The notes beneath the pieces were generated by a model. It was given only the letters and a program-made list of their open reading frames with translations. It was not told the origin of the DNA and ran no database searches. Of a DNA stretch of 64,000 nt, positions 46,976 to 55,096 are shown piece by piece. Numbering within the stretch: position 1 is the stretch's first letter; every line of letters starts with the position of its first letter. The stretch covers positions 497,546 through 561,545 of the forward strand of contig NZ_LMRA01000001.1 of NCBI RefSeq assembly GCF_001424705.1, read 5' to 3'. This stretch comes from Methylobacterium sp. Leaf465 (GTDB lineage Bacteria > Pseudomonadota > Alphaproteobacteria > Rhizobiales > Beijerinckiaceae). The translations under genes and the position numbers were made by a program.

Positions 46976-47275
46976 ATGACGCGCACCTTTTCCTTGATCG
47001 CCCTGTCGGTTCTTGCGGTCCTCACCTTCGGCACGACCACTTCCGCCGCGCCCCTGGCACCTGGCGGGGCCCTTGCGATGCAGGATGGTCCCGGCCTCCT
47101 GCGGCAGGCCCAGTACCACCATCATCACCATCGCCGGCATCACCATCATCATGGTGGTGGCCACTACGGCCGTGGCCACCACCACGGCTGGGGCCACCAT
47201 CACCATTTCCGTCCTCACCACCACCATGGCTGGGGGAACCAGCATCACCATCGGCGGCATCACCATCACTTCTAG
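46976..47275 (+). CDS. Exported His-rich protein with poly-His blocks
   Basis: 99 residues with the ribosome site GAGGAGGAAAG. Signal peptide (FSLIALSVLAVLTFGTTTSAA) then a mature part of which about 40 residues are His, in blocks of four or five separated by Gly, Arg, Trp and Tyr (HYGRGHHHGWGHHHHF). It is unrelated in its leader to copies 1 and 2 but has the same design. Strong Ni/Zn/Cu binding is expected from composition; the role is unproven. Confidence 0.78.
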   Translation: MTRTFSLIALSVLAVLTFGTTTSAAPLAPGGALAMQDGPGLLRQAQYHHHHHRRHHHHHGGGHYGRGHHHGWGHHHHFRPHHHHGWGNQHHHRRHHHHF

Positions 47276-47361
47276 GATGGCTCGCCGAGCTTGAAGGCGG
47301 CACCTCCTATTCCGAGCAGTGGTGGGAAGGCGGCTGGTCCTGGTCACGGACCGGAGAAAAT

Positions 47362-47610
47362 GTGCTCGTCGGCGTTGTCGGCTCCCGCCACCTCGTTCGG
47401 TTCGACGGGGGTGGATGTTCGCGCAAGCATCGTAGGCACCGCGGCGCATTAGACAGCAGGACCGGGTGGTGCTTTGGATGCGGCCACACCATCCCCGAGA
47501 TCCGCGCCTGGCGGAAGCTGACCGATTTCAGACGAACGGCGCTCGCCCGCGATCTACCCCGCTGCGTTTCGCAGGTCGGGGAAGCCACGCCCGTGGATCG
47601 GGAAAACTGA
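47362..47610 (+). CDS. DUF1289-like small protein (possibly degraded at its N-terminus)
   Basis: From a GTG at 47362, 82 residues. The C-terminal 50 residues match DUF1289: GWCFGCGHTIPEIRAWRKLT then RRTALARDLPR. The family has two Cys pairs near the start; here C...H (CSRKH) replaces the first pair, and the upstream part is not recognisable, so the gene may be decayed or start elsewhere. Function of DUF1289 is unknown (a small iron-sulphur or zinc-binding type domain is assumed). It follows the His-rich gene at 46976. Confidence 0.45.
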   Translation: MLVGVVGSRHLVRFDGGGCSRKHRRHRGALDSRTGWCFGCGHTIPEIRAWRKLTDFRRTALARDLPRCVSQVGEATPVDREN

Positions 47611-47647
47611 ATCCGATGGCTATCGCGGCCCCTCGGCGTCTTGGATT

Positions 47648-48124
47648 TCAGGTCACTGCGCCTCCTCGGTAGCGTGCGAAGACGCTTCGCCCGGACGGCC
47701 CGAAAAGGACGACGTCGTAGGTGTCGGGCTCCATGCCCTCGACCTCCATGCCAGGCGAGCCGGCGGGCATCCCCGGGACGGCCAACCCGGTTCCTTCCGG
47801 CTTCTCCACCAGGAGCCGCTTGATCGCCCCGGCCGGGACATGCCCTTCCACGACGTAGCCGCCGACCTGGGCCGTGTGGCACGAGGCGAGGTCCCGCGGC
47901 ACGCCGAGGCGGACCTTGAGCGGGTTCACCGGTCCTTCCGTGACCGTCACCGTGAAACCGTTCTCCCGGAGGTGGGCGACCCACTTCTCGCAGCAGCCGC
48001 AGGTCGGGTCCTTGGTCACGGCCACGGTCGGAAGGTCCTGTGCCAGGGCGTGGCGCCCGAAGGCCACCGACGCCGCCAGGCCCAGCACCAGGGCGCGTCG
48101 CGTTGGTCCCGTCGTCTCGTTCAT
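47648..48124 (-). CDS. DUF411 exported metal-binding protein
   Basis: 158 residues from the ATG at 48124. A leader with a twin-arginine-like pair (TRRALVLGLAASVAFGRHALA) then DUF411: VTKDPTCGCCEKWVAHLRENGF, LASCHTAQVGGYVVEGHVPA, PGMPAGSPGMEVEG. The CGCC and CH motifs are the likely copper or silver ligands. DUF411 proteins are small periplasmic partners of Cu/Ag export; this one ends the leftward CusBA operon, 17 bases after cusA. Confidence 0.9.
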   Translation of the reverse strand: MNETTGPTRRALVLGLAASVAFGRHALAQDLPTVAVTKDPTCGCCEKWVAHLRENGFTVTVTEGPVNPLKVRLGVPRDLASCHTAQVGGYVVEGHVPAGAIKRLLVEKPEGTGLAVPGMPAGSPGMEVEGMEPDTYDVVLFGPSGRSVFARYRGGAVT

Positions 48125-48141
48125 CACTTGGTTTTCCCCTC

Positions 48142-51100
48142 TCATTCGGCGGCCGCGGGCATCGTAAGCTCTTCGACGGACTCTGGCCGCATGTCGGATT
48201 TCGGCAGTCCCCATCCCTTCACCAGCCCGTAGACCGCCGGGATCACGACGAGGGTCAGGACGGTCGATGACACCATGCCGCCGATCATCGGCACCGCGAT
48301 GCGCTGCATGACCTCGGAGCCCGAGCCGGTGCTCCACAGGATGGGCAGCAGCCCGGCCATGATGGCGACCACCGTCATCATCTTGGGCCGCACCCGCTCG
48401 ACCGCCCCGACCATGATCGCCCGCCTCAGGGCGTTTCGCGATAGGGGGCGACCTTCACGCACGCACTCCGCCCGGACCTCGGCCAGCGCATGGTCGAGGT
48501 AGACCAGCATGATCACCCCGGTCTCGGCGGCGACCCCGGCGAGCGCGATGAAGCCCACCGCCACGGCGACCGACAGGTTGAAGCCGAGCCACCACATCAG
48601 CCAGACGCCGCCGACCAGGGCGAAGGGCAGCGACAGCATTACGATGAGCGTCTCGGTGAGCCTCCGGAAGTTCAGGTAGAGCAGCAGGAACACGGTCAGG
48701 AGGGTCAGGGGCACCACGATCTTGAGCCGGGCCGTCGCGCGGTCGAGGTACTCGACCTGCCCGCTCCACTGGAGGGTGGTCCCCGGCGGCAGGCTCACCT
48801 CGCCGGCCACGGCCGCCCGCGCATCGGCCACGTAGCCGCCGAGGTCACGTCCCGAGACGTCGACGTAGATGAAGACCGCAAGTTGCCCGTTCTCGGTCCG
48901 GATCTGGGTCGGGCCCCGGGTCAGCGCGACCTTGGCGACCTCGCCCAAGGGCACCGTACCTCCGCCCGCGATGGGCACCTGCACCTCGGAGGCGATGGAT
49001 TGCGGGCTCGACCGGAAGGCGCGCGGGTAACGCACGTTGACGGTGTAGCGCTCACGTCCCTCGACGGTGTTGGTGACGCTCTCGCCGCCGAGCGCCATCC
49101 CGATCACGTCCTGCACGTCGCCGACCGTCAGGCCGTACCGGCCCAGCATCTCGCGGTCGGGCGTGATGTCGAGGAAGTAGCCGCCCTGGACGCGCTCGGC
49201 GTAGGCGCTCGACGTGCCCGGGACCGCCTTCACCACGGCCTCGACCTGGCGGGCGACCTTCTCCATCTCGGTGAGGTCCGTCCCCAGCACCTTGATCCCG
49301 ACCGGCGTACGGATGCCGGTCGAGAGCATGTCGATCCGGGCGCGGATCGGCTGGGTCCAGGCATTCGAGACCCCGGGGAACTGGAGCGCGGCGTCCATCT
49401 CGGCCTTCAGGCTCGCCGTCGTGACCCCGGGGCGCCACTCCGCCTTCGGCTTCAGGTTGACGATGGTCTCGAACATCTCGCTCGGCGCCGGGTCGGTCGC
49501 GGTGTTGGCCCGTCCGGCCTTGCCGTAGACCGAGGCCACCTCGGGGAAGGACTTGATGATGCGGTCCTGGGTGGCGAGCAGGTCACCGGCCTTGGTCACC
49601 GAGATGCCCGGCAGCGTGGTGGGCATGTACATCAGGGTGCCCTCGTCGAGATCGGGCATGAACTCAGAGCCGAGGCGGCTCGCCGGCCACGCCGTCGCCG
49701 CAAGGATGACGAGGGCCAGCAGGATGGTGAGCACCCGCGCCCGCAGGACGCCCGCGATGAGCGGCCGGTAAACCCAGATCAGGAGTCTGTTCAGCGGGTT
49801 GCGGTGCTCAGGGATGATCCGGCCATGGACGAACACGACCATCAGCGCCGGGACGAGGGTCAGGGACAGCACGGCGGCCGCGGCCATCGCGAACGTCTTG
49901 GTGAAGGCCAGCGGACCGAACAGGCGCCCTTCCTGGCTCTCCAGGGTAAAGATGGGCAGGAAGCTCACCGTGATGATGAGGAGCGAGAAGAACAGCGACG
50001 GCCCGACCTCGCTTGCCGCCTCGATCAGGATCTCGACCCTGGTATTGTCCGGCGGCGCCCGTTCCAGGTGCTTGTGGGCGTTCTCGATCATCACGATGGC
50101 AGCGTCGATCATGGCACCCACCGCGATGGCGATGCCGCCCAGGCTCATGATGTTGGCACCGAGCCCAAAGGCCTTCATGCCCGCGAACGCCATGAGGATG
50201 CCGACCGGCAGCATCAGGATGGCCACCAGCGCGCTGCGCACGTGGAGCAGGAACACGACGCAGACGAGAGCGACGATGGCGCTCTCCTCGATCAGGGTCC
50301 CCTTGAGCGTCTCGATGGCCGCCTCGATCAGGTGCGAGCGGTCGTAGACCGGCAGGATCTCGGTGCCCTTAGGCAGGCTGGCGGCGACCTCGGCGAGGCG
50401 CGCCTTGGCGCTCGCGATGACGTCGAGGGCGTTGGCCCCGAAGCGCTGGAGGATGATCCCGCCGGCGACCTCGCCCTCCCCGTTCATCTCGGTGATGCCG
50501 CGGCGCTCGTCGGGACCGAGCTCGACCCGGGCTACGTCCTTCACCCGCAGGGGGGTGCCCGCCTCCGTTTTGAGGACGATGCTCTCGATGTCGGCGACGC
50601 TCTTGAGGTACCCGCGGCCACGGACGACGAACTCGAACTCGGAGAGCTCGACCGTTCGCCCGCCGACGTCGGCGTTGCTCGACCGGATCGCGTCCCGGAG
50701 CTTGGACAGGGTGATGCCCTGCGCCCGCAGCCGGTTCGGATCGACGACCACGTTGTACTGCTTCACGAAGCCGCCGACGCCCGCGACCTCCGCCACGCCC
50801 TCGGCGCGGGAGGCCCCGAAGCGCACGACCCAATCCTGGAGCGAGCGGAGCTCGGCCAGCGTCCGTTCCTTGGCCACCACGACGTACTGGTAGACCCAGC
50901 CCACCCCCGTCGCGTCCGGTCCCAGCGTCGGGGTGACGCCGGCCGGCAGGCGCTTGGCCACGGTGTTCAGGTATTCGAGCACCCGGCTGCGGGCCCAGTA
51001 CGGGTCTGTGCCGTCCTCGAAGATCACGTAGACGAACGACACCCCGAAGAACGAGAAGCCGCGCACGACCTTGGAACGGGGCACCGTCAGCATGGCGGTA

Positions 51101-51309
51101 GTCAGCGGGTAGGTGACCTGGTCCTCGATGACCTGGGGCGCCTGCCCGGGGTACTCCGTGTAGACGATGGTCTGCACGTCCGAGAGGTCCGGGATCGCGT
51201 CGAGCGGCAGGGTTTTCAGGGCGTAGAGCCCGGCTCCCACCGCGAACACGGTCCCGATCAGGACCAGCACCAGATTCTTTGCCGACCAGGCGATGAGACG
51301 GGCGATCAT
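48142..51309 (-). CDS. cusA: Cu(I)/Ag(I) RND efflux pump CusA
   Basis: 1055 residues. The fourth-helix motif IAIAVGAMIDAAIVMIENAHKHLE (near 390-410) is the CusA/SilA type. The methionine triad of the periplasmic metal site is in place: MPTTLPGIS region (LMYMPTTLPG), EMFETIVNLKPKAEW and RARIDMLSTGIRTPVGIKVLG, corresponding to Met573, Met623 and Met672 of E. coli CusA. This gives good support for monovalent copper or silver. It overlaps the end of cusB by 4 bases. No CusC or CusF gene is present next to it. Confidence 0.95.
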   Translation of the reverse strand: MIARLIAWSAKNLVLVLIGTVFAVGAGLYALKTLPLDAIPDLSDVQTIVYTEYPGQAPQVIEDQVTYPLTTAMLTVPRSKVVRGFSFFGVSFVYVIFEDGTDPYWARSRVLEYLNTVAKRLPAGVTPTLGPDATGVGWVYQYVVVAKERTLAELRSLQDWVVRFGASRAEGVAEVAGVGGFVKQYNVVVDPNRLRAQGITLSKLRDAIRSSNADVGGRTVELSEFEFVVRGRGYLKSVADIESIVLKTEAGTPLRVKDVARVELGPDERRGITEMNGEGEVAGGIILQRFGANALDVIASAKARLAEVAASLPKGTEILPVYDRSHLIEAAIETLKGTLIEESAIVALVCVVFLLHVRSALVAILMLPVGILMAFAGMKAFGLGANIMSLGGIAIAVGAMIDAAIVMIENAHKHLERAPPDNTRVEILIEAASEVGPSLFFSLLIITVSFLPIFTLESQEGRLFGPLAFTKTFAMAAAAVLSLTLVPALMVVFVHGRIIPEHRNPLNRLLIWVYRPLIAGVLRARVLTILLALVILAATAWPASRLGSEFMPDLDEGTLMYMPTTLPGISVTKAGDLLATQDRIIKSFPEVASVYGKAGRANTATDPAPSEMFETIVNLKPKAEWRPGVTTASLKAEMDAALQFPGVSNAWTQPIRARIDMLSTGIRTPVGIKVLGTDLTEMEKVARQVEAVVKAVPGTSSAYAERVQGGYFLDITPDREMLGRYGLTVGDVQDVIGMALGGESVTNTVEGRERYTVNVRYPRAFRSSPQSIASEVQVPIAGGGTVPLGEVAKVALTRGPTQIRTENGQLAVFIYVDVSGRDLGGYVADARAAVAGEVSLPPGTTLQWSGQVEYLDRATARLKIVVPLTLLTVFLLLYLNFRRLTETLIVMLSLPFALVGGVWLMWWLGFNLSVAVAVGFIALAGVAAETGVIMLVYLDHALAEVRAECVREGRPLSRNALRRAIMVGAVERVRPKMMTVVAIMAGLLPILWSTGSGSEVMQRIAVPMIGGMVSSTVLTLVVIPAVYGLVKGWGLPKSDMRPESVEELTMPAAAE

Positions 51310-52808
51310 GGCGCCTTCCGCTCGGCGGCGGCCTGCGCCCCGGGATCGGGCTTGGGTTCGGAAAGCCCCTGCAGCGCCGCCTTCAGGTTGCTCTCGGCAT
51401 CGATGAGGAAGTTGGCCGAGGTCACCACGCGGTCGCCCGCGGCGATGCCGTCGCGGATCTCGACGTAGCCGTCGCCATGGGTGCCGAGCCTGACTGGTCT
51501 CGGCTCGAAGCGGCCTTCGCCCTTGTCGAGCAGGACGACCTGTTTCGTGCCGGTGTCGATGACCGCGTCGTCTGGCACCGCGACCACCGGCCTGCCGCTG
51601 CCGGTTTCGATCTCGACGTCGGCGAACATGCCCGGGCGCAGGTCGCCGTTCGGGTTGGGCAACTCGATACGCAGGCGGGCGGTACGCGTCCCCATGGCGA
51701 GGTGCGGGTAGATCCGGGTCACCGCGCCGGTGAAGACGCGATCCGGGAACGTCCGGGCATGCACAGTCGCCGTCTGGCCTTCGGCCACCCCCGCCAGGTC
51801 GCGTTCGGTCACGTCGGCCAGGACCCAGACCCTGGAATGGTCAACGAGCTTGAACAGCGTGTCGCCGGACTTGGCGCGCATGCCGTCGGAGACGTTGCGC
51901 TCGACCACGACGCCGTCGCGTGGCGCCGACCACGTGATGGTCGCCGGCACTTTTCGGGATCGCTCGATCTCGTCGATCACCTCGGGCGGGATGCCGAGGT
52001 TCTCCAGGCGTCGCCGGGCGCCCTCGTAGCCGATGCCGGTGAGGTATTGTGCGGCGGCGGCGTTCATCTCCGGCGAGAACAGGCGCAGCAGCGGCTGGCC
52101 CTTGCGGACGTGGTCGCCGGTGGTGACGGCCTCGACCTTCTCGATGAAGGCGTCGGTACGCATCGCGATGACCGAGATCCGCCGCTCGTCCTCCTCGATG
52201 GCGCCGGGCGAGCGCACCGGCATGGACAGGACGCGTCGCTCGGCCACCGTCGTCCGGACCCCGGTGCGCTGGAGCTTGCCGGGCGAGATTGTCACTGTGC
52301 CGTCGTCGGTGTCCTCGCCCTCGTAGACGGGGAGGTAGTCCATCCCCATCGAGTCCTTCTTCGGAGTCGGCGAGGTGTCGGGGAGGCCCATCGGGTTGCG
52401 GTAGAAGCGCACCTTGCGGGCGCTCGCAGGCATCGTGGCCTGCCCCATGGCCATGTCGCCGTGCCCGGCATCGGACATCGCCTCCGCTTCGTCGGGTTCG
52501 TCGAAGCGCACGTCCTCGCTGGCGTGGACGGCGCGGTAGTTGCGACCGTCCGCCGTCTGTTTCGGTTCGGACGCGTAGTCCGGCTTTCCGTCCGGGTCTC
52601 GGTAGTAGACCACGGGACCCGTCGCCTTGATCGGAGCCTGGGCGGGCATCGGGGAGGCCGGACGTGCACCCGGCAGCCAATGGGCGAACCCGGTCCGCGC
52701 CTGCTGGACGAGCACCGGCACGGGGCTGCCCTCATGCCCCGCGCCATACCCCAGGCCTCCCGCCGCGAGCGCGGCGAGGGTCCCGGCCAGCCATGCTCTC
52801 CGGCTCAC
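51306..52808 (-). CDS. cusB: RND adaptor CusB with tandem metal-binding segments
   Basis: 500 residues. Signal/anchor segment at 5-22 (AWLAGTLAALAAGGLGYG). Two related heavy-metal-binding (YHS-like HMBD) segments: residues 66-98 (VVYYRDPDGKPDYASEPKQT, degenerate) and 133-166 (VRFYRNPMGLPDTSPTPKKD, with SMGMDYLPVY). After these come the usual hybrid, hairpin and barrel domains (GAIEEDERRISVIAMRTDAFIEKV; APRDGVVVERNVSDGMRAKSGDTLFKLVDHSRVWV). Methionines in the N-terminal half (MSDAGHGDMAMGQATM) suit Cu handling. It connects CusA to an outer-membrane channel; its stop overlaps the cusA start. Confidence 0.93.
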   Translation of the reverse strand: MSRRAWLAGTLAALAAGGLGYGAGHEGSPVPVLVQQARTGFAHWLPGARPASPMPAQAPIKATGPVVYYRDPDGKPDYASEPKQTADGRNYRAVHASEDVRFDEPDEAEAMSDAGHGDMAMGQATMPASARKVRFYRNPMGLPDTSPTPKKDSMGMDYLPVYEGEDTDDGTVTISPGKLQRTGVRTTVAERRVLSMPVRSPGAIEEDERRISVIAMRTDAFIEKVEAVTTGDHVRKGQPLLRLFSPEMNAAAAQYLTGIGYEGARRRLENLGIPPEVIDEIERSRKVPATITWSAPRDGVVVERNVSDGMRAKSGDTLFKLVDHSRVWVLADVTERDLAGVAEGQTATVHARTFPDRVFTGAVTRIYPHLAMGTRTARLRIELPNPNGDLRPGMFADVEIETGSGRPVVAVPDDAVIDTGTKQVVLLDKGEGRFEPRPVRLGTHGDGYVEIRDGIAAGDRVVTSANFLIDAESNLKAALQGLSEPKPDPGAQAAAERKAP

Positions 52809-53197
52809 TTGGTGGCCTTGAACACCAGCTTGTTCTCGACGGTGCCGGTCTCGCCCTGAACCTTGGCACCGAGCGAGAGGCGCCAGCCGCCGGCCATCGT
52901 CAGCTTCGCCTTGAACCGGTAGAGGCCCGGCTCCGGGGACGGCAGTTGCTCGATCTTGGAGGTCATTTCCTCCATGCTGTCGGGCGCCATGTCGATGCGC
53001 TTGGCGAAGATGACGGCGTTCGGCACGGGCTTGGACGTGCGCTTGTCGACGAGGCGGACGTCGAGGATGGCCTCGCCCTGCTTGGCTTCGTCCTTCACCA
53101 GCTGGAACTCGTAGTCCTTGGTGTCAGCCCGGGCCGCGGCGGTGAGGACGAGGCCGAGCAGCGCAGCCGTGAGGGCGCGCGAAAACGATGTCTTGGT
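52805..53197 (-). CDS. FixH-like / periplasmic protein of the cus operon
   Basis: 130 residues from a GTG at 53197, chosen because AGGAG lies ten bases upstream; a GTG at 53221 is an alternative. Leader FSRALTAALLGLVLTAAARA, then DYEFQLVKDEAKQGEAILDVRLVDKRTSKPVPNAVIFAKRIDM and a beta-rich C-terminal half (GLYRFKAKLTMAGGWRLSLGAKV). FixH/YtkA-like domains of this sort accompany Cu/Ag efflux and cytochrome-oxidase assembly genes. It overlaps cusB by 4 bases and belongs to the same operon; the role is likely copper handling, not shown. Confidence 0.82.
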   Translation of the reverse strand, partial: TKTSFSRALTAALLGLVLTAAARADTKDYEFQLVKDEAKQGEAILDVRLVDKRTSKPVPNAVIFAKRIDMAPDSMEEMTSKIEQLPSPEPGLYRFKAKLTMAGGWRLSLGAKVQGETGTVENKLVFKATK

Positions 53198-53282
53198 CAC
53201 GGTCGATGATCTCCTGAACACGATGGGACCCGGGCCTTCAGGCGCGCGGGATCGGCCGGCGCAGGGGCCGGCGGCATCGGGT

Positions 53283-53675
53283 TCAGGCTCGGGGAGGCTC
53301 GGCGGGCGGCCCTTGAGACAGGCTGTCGAAGGAGGCGATGACGGCCCACGCAGTCCCCTCGACGACGGAGACGCGGCCCGGAAGTCCGACGGCGACAGGC
53401 AGCCCGGTGGCGACCTTCGCCAAGCAAAGAGCCATCAGGGGGCAGCCCTTCGAGCAGTCGGGCATGTCCGGCCGCTCCTTGGGGCAACACGACATCTTGT
53501 CCATGGCCTCGTCGGGCATCGCCATGGCGTGCTCCTGAACGGCCCTCGGCGCGCGCATGCCTGCGGCGGCCGCGGATGCGGTCACCGGTGCAAGGGCGAG
53601 GCCGAGAACCGCCAGGAGCGGGAGCAGCCTGCGAAGGGCGAGCCAGAAGGTCACCGGCGAACGATGCCACATCAT
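53283..53675 (-). CDS. Exported Cys-rich small protein heading the cus operon
   Basis: About 130 residues from an ATG at 53675 (or 53672). Signal/anchor segment ([19 protein letters not shown]), then the Cys/Met cluster MSCCPKERPDMPDCSKGCPLMALC, a likely Cu, Hg or As site, and a C-terminal VASFDSLSQGPPAEPPRA-like region. Family not recognised; it resembles in design the proteins at 21867 and 44182. It is encoded 85 bases ahead of the FixH-like gene. Confidence 0.62.
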   Translation of the reverse strand: MMWHRSPVTFWLALRRLLPLLAVLGLALAPVTASAAAAGMRAPRAVQEHAMAMPDEAMDKMSCCPKERPDMPDCSKGCPLMALCLAKVATGLPVAVGLPGRVSVVEGTAWAVIASFDSLSQGPPAEPPRA

Positions 53676-53868
53676 GTGCCGGCGAGGAAGGGTCTGGAGT
53701 ACGGGACGCGCCGGACGTCTCGCACTCGGGTCTCCGAAGCTATGCACCCGAGGGTTTCGGACACGCTCCATCGAGCGTCGGACCGTGGTCGGGAAAGGTC
53801 GGATCGCTCCGCACGGCACCCTGCCCGAACTTGGACCGAGCGGGTATCGTTCCTGTCCGATCCGCAGC

Positions 53869-54099
53869 TCAAGAGAGCCCCGAGCAGCAGGACGCAGACC
53901 CGCCGTTCTCGCGAGCCTCCTGGATGGGCGGGCAGGGTACGTCGCCGAAGGAGCAGAAGACGCAGCAGTCGCCCGCCTTCGGGCGCAGGAGCGCGCCGCA
54001 GCCGGTACATTCGTAGAAGAACAGACAGGCGTCCGTCGGCATCGCTTCCGTCGCCGTATGACCGCAATGCGGGCATGTAAGAGTGGATCGAAGCTGCAT
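53869..54099 (-). CDS. GDCCVFCSYG-type small protein of mer loci
   Basis: 76 residues: two Cys-pair ribbons (CPHCGHTATEAM and YECTGCGALLRPK), then GDCCVFCSFGDVPCPPIQ, the signature of a small protein family found beside merT and merR in many proteobacteria, and a C-terminal ASCCSGLS. It is likely a cytoplasmic mercury- or organomercury-handling factor, but its biochemistry is not established. It starts five bases after merT ends, so they are cotranscribed. Confidence 0.85.
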   Translation of the reverse strand: MQLRSTLTCPHCGHTATEAMPTDACLFFYECTGCGALLRPKAGDCCVFCSFGDVPCPPIQEARENGGSASCCSGLS

Positions 54100-54104
54100 C
54101 CGCG

Positions 54105-54542
54105 TTACCGCATCGCCTTGAGTACCACGGGCTCAAGGTAGGGTTCCCACACGAGCGAGAGACCGACCAGCACGGTTCCGAGCCCCAGAAGCGCGACCGT
54201 GCCCCAGGATGGTCCCTTCCGTGAGCAGGGTCCGGACATGTCGCATGCCGTCGCCCGGCGACGAAGGAACAGACCCCATCCGACGAAGAGGGCCAAGGCG
54301 GCCCCGCCGAGCAGGAGCGGGCGGAGGTACGACAACATCGCCAACCCGCCGAACACGGCTCCCGTCGCCCCGAGACCGGCGAGCGCGACCGGCAGGGCGC
54401 AGCAGGACGATGCCGCGAGGGCTCCCAAGCCCGCGACCGTGCCGAGGCCGGCGAACCAGCTTCCGGAGGGAACCGGCCGGCCGTGCAACGTGGGCGGACC
54501 GCCGACCGCCGAGGCAGCTGCGGATGGTGCGTCAGTCATCAT
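54105..54542 (-). CDS. merT: Mercuric transport membrane protein MerT
   Basis: 145 residues from the ATG at 54542. Residues about 30-65 include the first helix with the Hg(II) cysteine pair SSCCALPVALAGLG; further helices follow (LSYLRPLLLGGAALALFVGWGLF, then TVALLGLGTVLVGLSLVW), and a second Cys pair (CDMSGPC) lies in the loop. MerT brings Hg(II) into the cytoplasm. The predicted start of transcription falls at or next to this ATG, so an upstream ATG at 54557 cannot be used from this promoter. No merA or merP is present nearby. Confidence 0.88.
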   Translation of the reverse strand: MMTDAPSAAASAVGGPPTLHGRPVPSGSWFAGLGTVAGLGALAASSCCALPVALAGLGATGAVFGGLAMLSYLRPLLLGGAALALFVGWGLFLRRRATACDMSGPCSRKGPSWGTVALLGLGTVLVGLSLVWEPYLEPVVLKAMR

Positions 54543-54548
54543 CGTGCC

Positions 54549-54579
54549 AACATGCATCCCGTAGCCACTACGGGATCAA
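54549..54579 (-). promoter_or_regulatory. merT: MerR operator and mer promoter
   Basis: Dyad CCCGTAG-3 bp-CTACGGG at 54558-54574. Minus strand -35 TTGATC (54579-54574), 19-bp spacer, -10 CATGTT (54554-54549). The dyad and the 19-bp spacer are diagnostic of MerR-controlled promoters, and merR lies divergently 13 bases away. Confidence 0.88.
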
Positions 54580-54586
54580 GCGAAAA

Positions 54587-55000
54587 ATGGTAACGGGTCC
54601 GCGAGGTCTTTCCATCGGGCGGATCGCGGCGGCGGCCGGGGTCAACCTGGAGACGGTCCGCTACTACGAGCGCATAGGGCTCATGCCGCCGCCGGACCGC
54701 ACCGAAGGCGGTCACCGGGCCTACGATGCCGCCCATGTCCGCCGCTTGGCGTTCATCCGTCACGCCCGAGCGCTGGGCTTCGGGATCGAGGACATCCGAA
54801 CCTTGCTGGCGCTGGCCGCGCCCGGTCACCGGTCCTGCCGCGATGTTCGGGATATCGCGAGCGCCCACCTGGCCGAGGTCCGGACCAAGCTTGCTCAACT
54901 CGCGCGGCTTGAACGCATCCTGGGCGACACGGTCGACCGATGCAGCGGCGCGGCTACGCCCGCCTGCCCGGTTCTCGACATGCTCGATGCCCCGATGTGA
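54587..55000 (+). CDS. merR: Mercuric resistance regulator MerR
   Basis: 137 residues. HTH: LSIGRIAAAAGVNLETVRYYERIGLM. The three Hg(II) cysteines are Cys84 (HRSCRDV), Cys119 and Cys127 (DRCSGAATPACPVL), close to the 82/117/126 set of Tn501 MerR. It represses and, on Hg(II), activates the divergent merT promoter. A hairpin follows the stop. It is separate from cueR and the divalent-metal MerR already described; each has the residues expected for its own metal. Confidence 0.92.
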   Translation: MVTGPRGLSIGRIAAAAGVNLETVRYYERIGLMPPPDRTEGGHRAYDAAHVRRLAFIRHARALGFGIEDIRTLLALAAPGHRSCRDVRDIASAHLAEVRTKLAQLARLERILGDTVDRCSGAATPACPVLDMLDAPM

Positions 55001-55028
55001 AAGGCCGACCCCTTAGAAGGTCGGCCTT
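55001..55028 (+). terminator. Hairpin after merR
   Basis: Arms AAGGCCGACC (55001-55010) and GGTCGGCCTT (55019-55028) immediately after the merR stop; no long T run follows, so efficiency is uncertain. It separates merR from the convergent MFS gene. Confidence 0.65.
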
Positions 55029-55096
55029 CGGAAGGGGCCGCGTTGAACGGGCCTGCGGCTCGTTCGGGGCGGTCCCCTCCCGATGCGGCAGGCGGC

